Source of the DNA: an uncultured Bacteroidales bacterium | Lineage (GTDB): Bacteria; Bacteroidota; Bacteroidia; Bacteroidales; G3-4614 | Length of the DNA: 64,000 nucleotides | Direction: 5' to 3' | NCBI GenBank assembly: GCA_949297125.1 | Contig: CASFRS010000026.1 | Coordinates: forward strand, 1-64,000 | Part shown: positions 42,559-51,172 of the stretch, one piece after another | Position numbering within the stretch: position 1 is the first letter of the stretch | Layout: each line of letters begins with the position of its first letter | Position numbers and translations under genes: made by a program | Notes under the pieces: model-generated | What the model was told of the DNA's origin: nothing | What the model saw: the letters and a program-made list of their open reading frames with translations, nothing else | The model's database searches: none

Positions 42559-44244
42559 ATGTATATGAAACACACCTTTTTTATTGCAGCCGCTCTGTCG
42601 GTTCTGCCGTTTGCGGCATCGGGGGAGAGCTCCTGCCCTCTTGAAAACGTGTATGCCCCGGTAATTACCGGAACTCCGCCGAGCGATGCATTTATCGGGC
42701 TTGCTCTTATGGAGGACGGCGAAGTGCGGCACTACAACTACGGCTCCAACCCCGAACCGGAGCATCCCCTCTATTTGTCGAGCCGCGACGGCGGACTGAC
42801 CTGGAAAAGCGTAACCCTCCCGTACGAGCTTCCGCATGCCGACAGCAAATCGCCTGTCAGCGGCGAATACATAAGGCTTTTCTGCACCTTCTCCGGGGTA
42901 TATGCCATGCGTACCGAAGGCGGGCTGGAAGGGGGACGGAACATAGTGAAAATAGACGATACCCCCGGTATAATGAACAAACCCCCTCTCTTCATCAGGA
43001 ACGGCAAACGGGTAATCTCGGGCGCTCACCGTACCGACCGCAGCGGCGCATTCGTCTATTACTCCGACGATGACGGACGGACGTGGAAAGCTTCACGGAA
43101 AGTGAACGCTCCCCTGCACGTAAAGGGCGGGTTTCATGAAGGGGTGAGGTGGAACCACGGTGCTGTGGAACCAACCGTGGCTGAATTGAAAGACGGCCGC
43201 CTGTGGATGATTATGCGGACATCGCAGGACAGGCATTACCAGTCGTTTTCGGAAGACGGCGGCGAAACGTGGAGCAAAGCAGAACCGTCGCCATTCTACG
43301 GAACCATAACAATGCCTACGCTGTTCAGGACTGGCGACGGCCGCCTGCTTTTCTTCTGGTGCAACACTACGCCCCTGCCGGAACTCCCGACGGCCGACGG
43401 GGTATGGGACGACGTCTTTACAAACCGCGACGTGCTTCATGTCGCCATATCGGACGATGACGGGAAGACTTGGACGGGATTCCGCGAACTGCTTCTGAAC
43501 GGCGAACGGAACTCGGCGAACTTCGGCGATACCCGGCCGGGAGAGGACAAGAGCGTACATCAGGTTCAGGCCGTAGAAGTCGCTCCGGGCAAAATCCTGG
43601 TATCGGCAGGACAACACCCCCTCTGCCGCAAACTGGTGCTTTTCGACACGGCATGGCTGTACGAACCGCGCCGCACGTGCGATTTCGCCTCCGCCCTGGA
43701 CGACTGGTCGGCTTTCAGGTACTACAAGGGGATAACCGGACACTGCTGCTACAACCGCCAGGAGATGCCGCTGATTGCGGCACACCCGGACAGGAAGGGG
43801 GCGAAAGTGCTGCATATCGGTTATACGCCGAACGACTCGCTGGTTCAGGACAACGACGGTGCGGTCTGGAACTTTCCCTCCGCTCCCGACGGGAGCGTAA
43901 ACGTTTCGCTGAAAATCCCGGAAGGGTCGAAGGGGGCACAGCTGATTCTGAACGACAGGTGGTTCAACCCTACCGACACCGTTGCCCGCCATGAGTGCAT
44001 GTACAGGCTCGACCTGAACCGTAAGACGCTGCGGATAAAGGATGACGGGTGGCACACTGTAACGGTAGAGTGGGCAAAGAACGCTCCCGCAACGCTGAAA
44101 GTAGACGGACGCAGGTGCGGGAGGCTTCCGGTGGTGGCGGGTACGGAGCACGGCATATCGTACATCCACTTCCTGGGAGGCATGGAACCCGACAGGATAG
44201 GAGTGCTAATAGAGTACGTGGACGGAGGGAAGCGGATAGAGTAA
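42559..44244 (+). CDS. Sialidase-family (BNR-repeat) exported protein
   Basis: This 561-residue exported protein has four Asp-box (BNR) motifs of the S-x-D-x-G-x-T-W type: SSRDGGLTW, YYSDDDGRTW, SFSEDGGETW and AISDDDGKTW. They indicate a six-bladed sialidase propeller. The segment EPTVAELKDGRLWMIMRTSQ is typical of Bacteroidetes sialidase-like enzymes. A C-terminal region of about 190 residues looks like a lectin-type beta sandwich. The start is 42559 or 42565; both give a signal peptide (MKHTFFIAAALSVLPFAAS). It probably cleaves sialic acid or another acid sugar from glycans, but catalytic Arg and Tyr residues could not be assigned with certainty. Confidence 0.75.
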   Translation: MYMKHTFFIAAALSVLPFAASGESSCPLENVYAPVITGTPPSDAFIGLALMEDGEVRHYNYGSNPEPEHPLYLSSRDGGLTWKSVTLPYELPHADSKSPVSGEYIRLFCTFSGVYAMRTEGGLEGGRNIVKIDDTPGIMNKPPLFIRNGKRVISGAHRTDRSGAFVYYSDDDGRTWKASRKVNAPLHVKGGFHEGVRWNHGAVEPTVAELKDGRLWMIMRTSQDRHYQSFSEDGGETWSKAEPSPFYGTITMPTLFRTGDGRLLFFWCNTTPLPELPTADGVWDDVFTNRDVLHVAISDDDGKTWTGFRELLLNGERNSANFGDTRPGEDKSVHQVQAVEVAPGKILVSAGQHPLCRKLVLFDTAWLYEPRRTCDFASALDDWSAFRYYKGITGHCCYNRQEMPLIAAHPDRKGAKVLHIGYTPNDSLVQDNDGAVWNFPSAPDGSVNVSLKIPEGSKGAQLILNDRWFNPTDTVARHECMYRLDLNRKTLRIKDDGWHTVTVEWAKNAPATLKVDGRRCGRLPVVAGTEHGISYIHFLGGMEPDRIGVLIEYVDGGKRIE

Positions 44245-44290
44245 CCCCCGCGTTTTTTGCCGGCAAAAAAAAATATTTTTCGCCCGACTG

Positions 44291-44320
44291 TTGCCCAATT
44301 GCAAATTATGGTTACATTTG
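44291..44320 (+). promoter_or_regulatory. Promoter of the trp operon
   Basis: TTG (44291-44293), 19 nt, then a perfect TACATTTG (44313-44320). The transcript begins about 18 nt before the leader-peptide ATG at 44345. Confidence 0.8.
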
Positions 44321-44344
44321 CAGACGTAAAACAACGGAAAAAAG

Positions 44345-44401
44345 ATGATTTCTGTATTGAATATATGGTGGTGGCGCTTGCAATTCTTCAATTGTGAGTA
44401 G
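44345..44401 (+). CDS. trp leader peptide with three Trp codons
   Basis: An 18-codon open frame reads MISVLNIWWWRLQFFNCE and stops at TAG (44399-44401). Three consecutive TGG codons (44366-44374), and also a pair of Phe codons, make it sensitive to charged tRNA-Trp. It sits between the promoter and an intrinsic terminator of the biosynthetic operon, the standard design of ribosome-mediated attenuation: stalling at the Trp codons would prevent terminator formation. AAAAAAG precedes the start. No separate function of the peptide is expected. Confidence 0.85.
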   Translation: MISVLNIWWWRLQFFNCE

Positions 44402-44441
44402 CTTGTCGCGTTCATATATTTAATTCCAGAACAAATATCTC

Positions 44442-44483
44442 AACAGGGACTTGCCAGACTCACGGCAAGTCCCTGTTTTTTTA
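44442..44483 (+). terminator. trp attenuator (intrinsic terminator before trpB)
   Basis: CAGGGACTTGCC (44444-44455) pairs perfectly with GGCAAGTCCCTG (44464-44475) around an 8-nt loop, extended by AA/TT, and is followed by seven T. It lies 40 nt after the leader-peptide stop and 19 nt before trpB. Candidate alternative pairings (for example GCTTGTC at 44401-44407 with GGCAAGT at 44464-44470) could form an antiterminator, but this needs a folding calculation. Confidence 0.88.
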
Positions 44484-44501
44484 TCAATATTCTAAAGTAC
44501 C

Positions 44502-45698
44502 ATGACAACAAAAACAAGATTCGGCATTGATGAAAACGGCTATTACGGCCGTTTCGGCGGGGCGTACATCCCCGAAATCCTTCACAGGTGCGTATCGGAG
44601 TTACAGGAGAACTATCTGAAGATAATGGAGAGCGCAGAGTTCAAACGGGAGTTTGCAAAACTGCTGGCCGACTATGCGGGACGCCCGTCGCCGCTATTCC
44701 TTGCCGAAAGGATGAGCCGCAAGTACGGGTGCAGGCTCTATCTGAAACGGGAAGACCTCAACCACACGGGAGCGCACAAGATAAACAACGCCATAGGGCA
44801 GGCGCTTATAGCCCGCAAAATGGGAAAGACAAGGATTATAGCCGAAACCGGTGCGGGCCAGCACGGCGTAGCCACGGCAACCGTATGCGCCCTTATGGGG
44901 ATGCCCTGCACTGTATATATGGGCAAAACCGATGTCGGGAGACAGCAACCGAACGTAAAAAGGATGCAGATGCTGGGAGCGGAGGTCATACCTGTTACAT
45001 CGGGGAACATGACACTGAAAGACGCCACTAACGAAGCGATACGCGACTGGTGCTGCCACCCGTCCGACACGCATTACATCATAGGGTCTACCGTAGGGCC
45101 CCACCCCTACCCCGACATGGTGGCCCGGCTGCAATCGGTAATAAGCAGCGAAATCAAGGCACAGCTTCTTGAAAAGGAGGGACGCGACTACCCCGACTGC
45201 CTGATTGCCTGCGTGGGGGGAGGCAGCAATGCCGCCGGTACCATATACCACTATATGGATGACGAACGGGTAAGAATCATCCTTGCCGAAGCGGGAGGAG
45301 AGGGGATTCTGACAGGACGCAGCGCGGCAACGATTCACCTCGGCAGGGCCGGTATAATTCACGGGGCGAGAACCCTTGTCATGCAGGACGGGAACGGGCA
45401 GATAACCGAGCCTTACTCCATATCGGCAGGGCTGGACTACCCGGGGATAGGGCCCATGCATGCCAATCTGGCCGTACAACGCCGTGCCGAGGTCCTCGCC
45501 GTTACCGACAGCGAGGCTCTGGAAGGGGCTTTTGAGCTGACACGCACCGAGGGGATTATCCCCGCGCTGGAGAGCGCGCACGCACTCGGCGCATTGAAAA
45601 AGGCGGGGCTGAAACCGGGAAGCGTCGCAGTGCTCACTGTATCGGGAAGGGGCGACAAGGATATGGATACTTATATACGGGAAATGAACAATTATTGA
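44502..45698 (+). CDS. trpB: Tryptophan synthase beta subunit
   Basis: This 398-residue PLP enzyme joins indole and serine. The PLP-lysine lies in LNHTGAHKINNA (K93), and the phosphate-binding loop is GGGSNAAGT. It begins FGIDENGYYGRFGGAYIPEI, the TrpB1 type that pairs with TrpA. It is the first structural gene of the trpBEGDCFA operon, the order typical of Bacteroidetes, preceded by the attenuator. The trpE gene follows after 10 nt. Confidence 0.98.
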   Translation: MTTKTRFGIDENGYYGRFGGAYIPEILHRCVSELQENYLKIMESAEFKREFAKLLADYAGRPSPLFLAERMSRKYGCRLYLKREDLNHTGAHKINNAIGQALIARKMGKTRIIAETGAGQHGVATATVCALMGMPCTVYMGKTDVGRQQPNVKRMQMLGAEVIPVTSGNMTLKDATNEAIRDWCCHPSDTHYIIGSTVGPHPYPDMVARLQSVISSEIKAQLLEKEGRDYPDCLIACVGGGSNAAGTIYHYMDDERVRIILAEAGGEGILTGRSAATIHLGRAGIIHGARTLVMQDGNGQITEPYSISAGLDYPGIGPMHANLAVQRRAEVLAVTDSEALEGAFELTRTEGIIPALESAHALGALKKAGLKPGSVAVLTVSGRGDKDMDTYIREMNNY

Positions 45699-45708
45699 AA
45701 CGTGTGCC

Positions 45709-47112
45709 ATGAAATACAATTTTTACACTGCAAGCAAAGAGATGCTCGGGGACATGTACACCCCGGTATGCCTCTATCTGAAACTGAGGGATATTTATCC
45801 CGAATCGGCATTGCTGGAGAGTTCGGACTTCCACGGAGGGGAAAACAGCCTTTCGTACATTGCGCTCTGCCCTGCGGCAAGCATCGGGGTAAACAACCGC
45901 GAAATTACGTCGCGCTTCCCCGACGGCAGCCGCGAAATCGCCCCGGTACGCAACGGAAACGATATTGCGGAACGGATTACCGGTTTTCTGGAACGGCTGA
46001 ACGTTACGGGCGACGACCGCAACGCCTGCGGGGTTTTCGGATACACGGCCTTCGACGCCGTGCGCTATTTCGAGAACATCCCGGTGCACGAATACCACCA
46101 CGATGAGAACGACGCTCCGGACATGCTTTACGTCTTTTACCGTTTCATCCTCGTTTTCAACCATTTTACAAACCGCCTGAAAATAATAGAGGCTGTAGGG
46201 GAGGGTGAAAAGAGCCGGATAAACGAAATAGAAGAGATTATAAAGAACCGGAATTTCGCTTCGTACAATTTTGAACTTGCGGGCGGAACCACTTCGCCCG
46301 TTACCGACGAGGAGTACATGCAGATGGTACGGAAGGGGATAGAGCACTGCATGAGGGGGGACGTGTTCCAGGTGGTTCTGAGCCGCCGGTTCGAGCAGGG
46401 TTTCCGCGGGGACGACTTCAAGGTATACAGGGCCTTGAGGAGCATAAACCCGTCGCCGTACCTGTTCTATTTCGACTTCGGGGGGTTCAGGATTTTCGGG
46501 TCTTCGCCCGAAACGCACTGCAAGGTAACGGACGGGACTGCAAGCATAGACCCTATTGCAGGAACGGCATTCCGCACCGGGGATACCAGCATCGACCGGG
46601 AGCGGACGGAAGCCCTGCTCGCCGACCCGAAAGAGAATGCCGAACATGTGATGCTGGTTGACCTTGCCCGCAACGACTTGAGCCGGAACGCCGACGGGGT
46701 GAAGGTGGAGTTTTACAAGGAGGTGCAATACTACAGCCATGTAATTCATCTGGTTTCGCGCGTCAGCGGGAAGATCCGCCGGGGACACACTCCGGCAAAG
46801 ACGTTTATCGACACGTTCCCGGCCGGCACGTTGAGCGGAGCCCCGAAAGTACGCGCCATGCAGATTATCACGGAACTTGAAAAGCACAACCGCGGGGCTT
46901 ACGGCGGATGCATAGGATTCATAGGCCTGGACGGAGACCTGAACCAGGCGATAACTATCCGCTCGTTCGTAAGCCGCGGCAACAGGCTCTATTTCCAGGC
47001 TGGGGCTGGGATTGTGGCAAAAAGCGATGCGGAAAGGGAACTTCAGGAGGTGAACAACAAACTCGGCGCACTGTTCAAGGCCGTAAGGGAAGCCGGCAAT
47101 TTAATTAACTGA
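45709..47112 (+). CDS. trpE: Anthranilate synthase component I
   Basis: This 467-residue subunit makes anthranilate from chorismate with ammonia supplied by TrpG. The N-terminal LLESSDFHGG (residues 35-44) is the tryptophan feedback site. The catalytic C-terminal half shows DPIAGTAFRTGD, LVDLARNDLSRNADG and the signature TFPAGTLSGAPKVRAMQII. Feedback inhibition therefore adds to the transcriptional control in front of the operon. The trpG gene follows after 17 nt. Confidence 0.97.
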   Translation: MKYNFYTASKEMLGDMYTPVCLYLKLRDIYPESALLESSDFHGGENSLSYIALCPAASIGVNNREITSRFPDGSREIAPVRNGNDIAERITGFLERLNVTGDDRNACGVFGYTAFDAVRYFENIPVHEYHHDENDAPDMLYVFYRFILVFNHFTNRLKIIEAVGEGEKSRINEIEEIIKNRNFASYNFELAGGTTSPVTDEEYMQMVRKGIEHCMRGDVFQVVLSRRFEQGFRGDDFKVYRALRSINPSPYLFYFDFGGFRIFGSSPETHCKVTDGTASIDPIAGTAFRTGDTSIDRERTEALLADPKENAEHVMLVDLARNDLSRNADGVKVEFYKEVQYYSHVIHLVSRVSGKIRRGHTPAKTFIDTFPAGTLSGAPKVRAMQIITELEKHNRGAYGGCIGFIGLDGDLNQAITIRSFVSRGNRLYFQAGAGIVAKSDAERELQEVNNKLGALFKAVREAGNLIN

Positions 47113-47129
47113 AAACTTGTTACAGAGAT

Positions 47130-47708
47130 ATGGGACACAATAAAATACTTCTACTTGACAATTACGATTCGTTTACATACAACCTGCTGCATATCCTGAG
47201 GGAACTCGGGGCTGATACCGAGGTGTTCCGCAACGACAGGATTACGGTAGATGAAGCGGGGAGGTTCGACAAGATACTGCTGTCGCCCGGCCCGGGTATC
47301 CCTTCGGAAGCAGGGATACTGCTGCCGCTGATAAAACGGTATGCGGCAGATAAGAGTATCCTCGGCGTCTGCCTCGGCGAGCAGGCCATAGCCGAAGTGT
47401 TCGGCGCGAAATTAGAGAACCTGAGCCGCGTTTTCCACGGCGTAGAGTCGCAAATAGCGATTACGGCCGACGACCCGCTTTTTGAAGGGCTCGGCGACGA
47501 GATTACCGCGGGGCGATACCATTCGTGGGTAGTGTCGAAGGAGGGATTCCCGTCGGATGTGCTGGAGATAACGGCCGAAGACAAGGAGGAGAGGATGATT
47601 ATGGGTATCCGCCACCGACAGTACGACGTGCGCGGGATACAGTTCCACCCCGAATCGCTGATGACCCCGTCGGGCAGCAGGATAATAGAGAACTGGCTGA
47701 GGGGATGA
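47130..47708 (+). CDS. trpG: Anthranilate synthase component II (glutamine amidotransferase)
   Basis: This 192-residue class I glutamine amidotransferase gives ammonia to TrpE. The N-terminal LLLDNYDSFTYNLLHIL, the oxyanion loop SPGPGIP, the nucleophile in LGVCLGEQAIAEVFGA (C81) and the His-Glu pair in GIQFHPESLMTP are all intact. It could also serve PabB, but no pab gene is near. An 84-nt gap containing a C-rich tract separates it from trpD. Confidence 0.96.
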   Translation: MGHNKILLLDNYDSFTYNLLHILRELGADTEVFRNDRITVDEAGRFDKILLSPGPGIPSEAGILLPLIKRYAADKSILGVCLGEQAIAEVFGAKLENLSRVFHGVESQIAITADDPLFEGLGDEITAGRYHSWVVSKEGFPSDVLEITAEDKEERMIMGIRHRQYDVRGIQFHPESLMTPSGSRIIENWLRG

Positions 47709-47792
47709 CCCCCTCCCCCCCCGGCGCAGGCGGATAACGGGGGGAACAGGAAACCGGACACCATATTCAAATGAACACCATACAGAAATAAA

Positions 47793-48788
47793 ATGAAACA
47801 GATACTTTACCGCCTCTTCGAGCATCAATACCTCGGACGCGAAGAGGCACGGAAAATACTCGGGGAGATAGCGGCAGGGAAGTACCCCGATACGCAGGTG
47901 GCAGCCCTTATTACCGTTTTCCTGATGCGCAGCATATCGGTAGAGGAGCTTTCGGGTTTTCGCGACGCCCTTATGGAGATGCGGCTGGACATCGATTTGT
48001 CGGAATACTCGCCCGTCGACATAGTCGGCACCGGGGGCGACGGGAAAAACACATTCAACATCAGCACCGCGGCATGTTTCGTCGTGGCCGGGGCGGGATA
48101 CCCGGTGGTGAAGCACGGGAATTACGGGGCCACTTCTATAAGCGGGGCCAGCAACGTAATGGAGATGCACGGGGTGAAGTTTTCGTCGGACCGGGAAAAG
48201 CTCGCCCGCTCCATAGAGGAGTGCGGCATCGCCTACCTGCACGCCCCGCTGTTCAACCCGGCCCTTAAAAGCGTAGCGCCCGTAAGGAAAAGCCTTGCTG
48301 TAAGGAGTTTCTTCAATCTGCTCGGCCCGCTGGTGAACCCTGCCCGCCCGGCATATCAGCTGCTCGGGGTCTACAACCTGCCGCTGTTGCGCCTTTACAG
48401 CTATACGTACCAGCAGAGCGGCATCCGCTTCGGCGTTGTACACAGCATGGACGGTTACGACGAGATTTCCCTGACTTCGGAGTTCAAGGTTTCCACGGCC
48501 GACAGCGAAAAGGTGTATTCGCCAGAGATGCTCGGGCTTGAAAGGTGCAGCGAAGAGGAACTTTACGGCGGCGACAGCGTTGAGGAGGCAAGCCGCATAT
48601 TCGACGATGTGCTGAACGCCGAAGCTTCGCAGGCGAAGATGAACTGCGTCGTTGCAAACGCCGCCTTCGCCATAAGGGTGATAAACCCGCAAAAGAGCAT
48701 AGGGGAATGCCTCGACGAAGCCCGACGCTCGCTCTACGGGAAGAAGGCGCTGGAGGTTTTCAACAAGTTTTTGTCGCTAAATTCGTAG
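47793..48788 (+). CDS. trpD: Anthranilate phosphoribosyltransferase
   Basis: This 331-residue enzyme adds the phosphoribosyl group of PRPP to anthranilate. The PRPP loop DIVGTGGDGKNTFNIST and the KHGNYGATSISGASN anthranilate-PRPP site are present. In most relatives the second motif reads KHGNRxxSS, so the YG after KHGN is a small deviation. Length is normal. The stop is 3 nt before trpC. Confidence 0.95.
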   Translation: MKQILYRLFEHQYLGREEARKILGEIAAGKYPDTQVAALITVFLMRSISVEELSGFRDALMEMRLDIDLSEYSPVDIVGTGGDGKNTFNISTAACFVVAGAGYPVVKHGNYGATSISGASNVMEMHGVKFSSDREKLARSIEECGIAYLHAPLFNPALKSVAPVRKSLAVRSFFNLLGPLVNPARPAYQLLGVYNLPLLRLYSYTYQQSGIRFGVVHSMDGYDEISLTSEFKVSTADSEKVYSPEMLGLERCSEEELYGGDSVEEASRIFDDVLNAEASQAKMNCVVANAAFAIRVINPQKSIGECLDEARRSLYGKKALEVFNKFLSLNS

Positions 48789-48791
48789 GTC

Positions 48792-49598
48792 ATGAAAACA
48801 GACATTCTTGCTGAAATAGTAAAACACAAACGGGCGGAGGTGGAGATGCTGAAACGGGTGTCGCCCCTTTCTCCGGAGAGCCTGAACAGGAACGGACGGA
48901 TGCCTGTTTCGATGAAAAGGAGTCTGGCCGCCGCCCCTGCCGGGATAATAGCCGAGTTTAAGCGCCGCTCGCCGTCGAAGGGGTGGATAAACCGCAATGC
49001 ACAGCCGGAAAGGGTTTTGCCGCAATACGAGGAGGCGGGAGCATCGGCCTGCTCGGTGCTTGCCGACAGGGCGTTTTTCGGAGGCTCGCCCGACGACGTG
49101 CTGGCAGCCCGCAATGCTGTCGGCCTGCCCCTGCTTTTTAAGGAGTTCGTGATTGACGAATACCAGATAATGCAGGCTTTCCGGGCAGGGGCCGATGCAG
49201 TACTGCTGATTGCTTCGGTGCTTTCGCCGGCGGAGATTGCCGCATTTACCGGCCGTATCCACCATTTCGGCATGGAAGTTTTACTGGAGGTGCACACCGA
49301 AAAGGAACTTTCGGACATCCCCCCGGAAACGGACATGCTCGGGGTAAACAACCGCAACCTCGGCAGTTTTCATACCGATACCGGCAACTCGCTCCGCATG
49401 GCGGATGCGGCAAAAAGGGCTACGGCTGGATTCCCTTCCGCCCCGCTCCTGGTTTCGGAAAGCGGAATTACCTCGGGTATGGACATTGCCGGACTGAAAC
49501 GGGCGGGATACGGAGGGTTCCTTGTGGGCGAAAGCCTGATGAAAGGGGACAACCCGGGAGACAACCTGCGCAGGTTGCTGAAGGAGGCAGGCATATGA
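48792..49598 (+). CDS. trpC: Indole-3-glycerol phosphate synthase
   Basis: This 268-residue TIM-barrel enzyme closes the indole ring. The motifs IIAEFKRRSPSKGWI, CSVLADRAFFGGSPDDV, PLLFKEFVIDEYQI and LGVNNRNLGSF, and the end YGGFLVGESLMK, give a complete active site. Its stop overlaps the trpF start by 4 nt (ATGA), so translation is coupled. It is a separate gene, unlike the trpCF fusion of enterobacteria. Confidence 0.96.
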   Translation: MKTDILAEIVKHKRAEVEMLKRVSPLSPESLNRNGRMPVSMKRSLAAAPAGIIAEFKRRSPSKGWINRNAQPERVLPQYEEAGASACSVLADRAFFGGSPDDVLAARNAVGLPLLFKEFVIDEYQIMQAFRAGADAVLLIASVLSPAEIAAFTGRIHHFGMEVLLEVHTEKELSDIPPETDMLGVNNRNLGSFHTDTGNSLRMADAAKRATAGFPSAPLLVSESGITSGMDIAGLKRAGYGGFLVGESLMKGDNPGDNLRRLLKEAGI

Positions 49599-50218
49599 AA
49601 GTGAAAGTCTGCGGAATGCGGGACGGGGAGAACATCCGACGGCTGTCGGCCTTGGAGATAGACTATATGGGGCTGATTTTTTACCCTGCATCGCCGCGCC
49701 ATGTTGCGGAACGTCCGAAGTTTCTCCCCGACGCTGCGGACGGTATAAAGCTTACGGGGGTTTTCGTCGATGCACCGGTAGAGGTTATCATGGAGAAGGT
49801 GGCGGAATACTCCCTGTCGGCCGTACAGCTGCACGGCAGCGAAACACCGGGCTTTTGCCGGCATGTAATGGAGAGAACCGGGGCGGAGGTGATAAAGGCA
49901 CTGCACATATCGGTACCCGGCGATATAGAGAAGGGGAAGGAATACGCAGGGTACTGCAATTTCCTGCTGCTCGATACCGCATGCAGCGGATACGGCGGGT
50001 CGGGGCGGCGTTTCGACTGGGGCGCGCTAGAGTCCTGCAACCTTGAAACGCCGTTTTTCCTGAGCGGAGGCATCGACCTGTCGTGCGCCGCCGGGATAGC
50101 CGCGATGAATTGCCCCGGAATGGCAGGAGTGGACATAAACAGCCGCTTTGAAATTTCGCCGGGAATAAAGGATATTGAACTGATAAAATCGTTTATGGAC
50201 AAGTTAAAAGGAGAATAA
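49595..50218 (+). CDS. trpF: Phosphoribosylanthranilate isomerase
   Basis: This 207-residue TIM-barrel protein opens with KVKVCGMRDGENIRRLSAL, which carries the catalytic Cys. It contains VQLHGSETPGFC and the end segment FFLSGGIDLSCAAG. It isomerises phosphoribosylanthranilate by an Amadori rearrangement. The ATG overlaps the trpC stop and the stop lies 1 nt before trpA, so three genes are tightly coupled. Confidence 0.95.
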   Translation: MKVKVCGMRDGENIRRLSALEIDYMGLIFYPASPRHVAERPKFLPDAADGIKLTGVFVDAPVEVIMEKVAEYSLSAVQLHGSETPGFCRHVMERTGAEVIKALHISVPGDIEKGKEYAGYCNFLLLDTACSGYGGSGRRFDWGALESCNLETPFFLSGGIDLSCAAGIAAMNCPGMAGVDINSRFEISPGIKDIELIKSFMDKLKGE

Positions 50219-50219
50219 A

Positions 50220-50999
50220 ATGGAGACGAACAGAATAACGGAACTTTTCCGCAAGAAGAAGGGAAACATACTGTCAATCTACTTTTGCGCCGGGTATCCG
50301 AAAGCGGAGAATACGGCAGAGGTGATATCGGCGTTGGAAAGGAACGGGGTGGATATGGTTGAAGTGGGTATCCCGTTCAGCGACCCCATGGCCGACGGCG
50401 TTGTAATACAGGAGGCCTCGGCCGAAGCCATACGCAACGGGATGAACCTGAAAAGGCTTTTTGCCCAGCTCTCCGGGATTCGCCGCACTGTGAGGGTCCC
50501 GCTTGTTTTAATGGGGTATATGAACCCTATAATGCAATACGGTTTCGAGGAGTTTTTCAAACGCTGTTCGGAATGCGGCATAGACGGTTGCATAATTCCC
50601 GACCTTCCGTTCGAGGAGTACATGGCGGAAATAAAACCGCTTGCCGACAAATACTCGGTTTGCACGATAATGCTTGTTACGCCGGAGACCTCGGACGAAA
50701 GGATCAGGAAAATAGACGAGAATACCGACGGTTTCATCTATATGGTATCGGCAGCATCCACGACAGGAGCGAGAGATTCGTTCGACGGAGAGACACTGGC
50801 CTACTTCAAACGCATCGCCGCGATGCAACTGCGCAACCCGCGCATGATAGGGTTCGGCATCAGCAACCGCGCGACATTCTCGGCCGCATGCACATACGCT
50901 TCGGGGGGGATAATAGGAAGCCGCTTTATCGGCATAATGGGCGAATGCGGCAATGCCGGGGACGGAATCAGGCAACTGAAGGCGGATCTGTCGCGTTGA
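50220..50999 (+). CDS. trpA: Tryptophan synthase alpha subunit
   Basis: This 259-residue subunit cleaves indole-glycerol phosphate and channels indole to TrpB. The catalytic Glu lies in VEVGIPFSDPMADGVVIQEA and the catalytic Asp in GCIIPDLPFEEY. The phosphate-binding end reads IGFGISNRATFSAA. It is the last gene of the operon and is followed by a weak hairpin terminator. Confidence 0.97.
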   Translation: METNRITELFRKKKGNILSIYFCAGYPKAENTAEVISALERNGVDMVEVGIPFSDPMADGVVIQEASAEAIRNGMNLKRLFAQLSGIRRTVRVPLVLMGYMNPIMQYGFEEFFKRCSECGIDGCIIPDLPFEEYMAEIKPLADKYSVCTIMLVTPETSDERIRKIDENTDGFIYMVSAASTTGARDSFDGETLAYFKRIAAMQLRNPRMIGFGISNRATFSAACTYASGGIIGSRFIGIMGECGNAGDGIRQLKADLSR

Positions 51000-51038
51000 G
51001 GCTGGACAGGCCGCGGCCGTAACCTGTACAGGGAGGGT

Positions 51039-51065
51039 CGGAGAAAGGTGTTTCCGGTTTTTTCT
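51039..51065 (+). terminator. Probable trp operon terminator
   Basis: CGGAGAAA pairs with TTTCCG (one bulged G) around a 4-nt loop, followed by GTTTTTTC. It is weaker than other terminators in the window. Confidence 0.5.
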
Positions 51066-51172
51066 GAAGCAGCTTGCCTTTGCCTTAGAACGGCAAAGAG
51101 GAGAAAAGCGTCCTATATTTAAAGCTTTTTTCTTATATTAGCGGTTAATGTCAGTTTTTGGAGGAGTTCAAT

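Noticed and set aside
44254..44271. Palindrome TTTTTTGCCGGCAAAAAA after the sialidase-like gene
   Set aside because: The stem core is only six GC pairs without a loop and is followed by A, not T, on the plus strand. It may fold weakly, but I could not support a terminator or operator.
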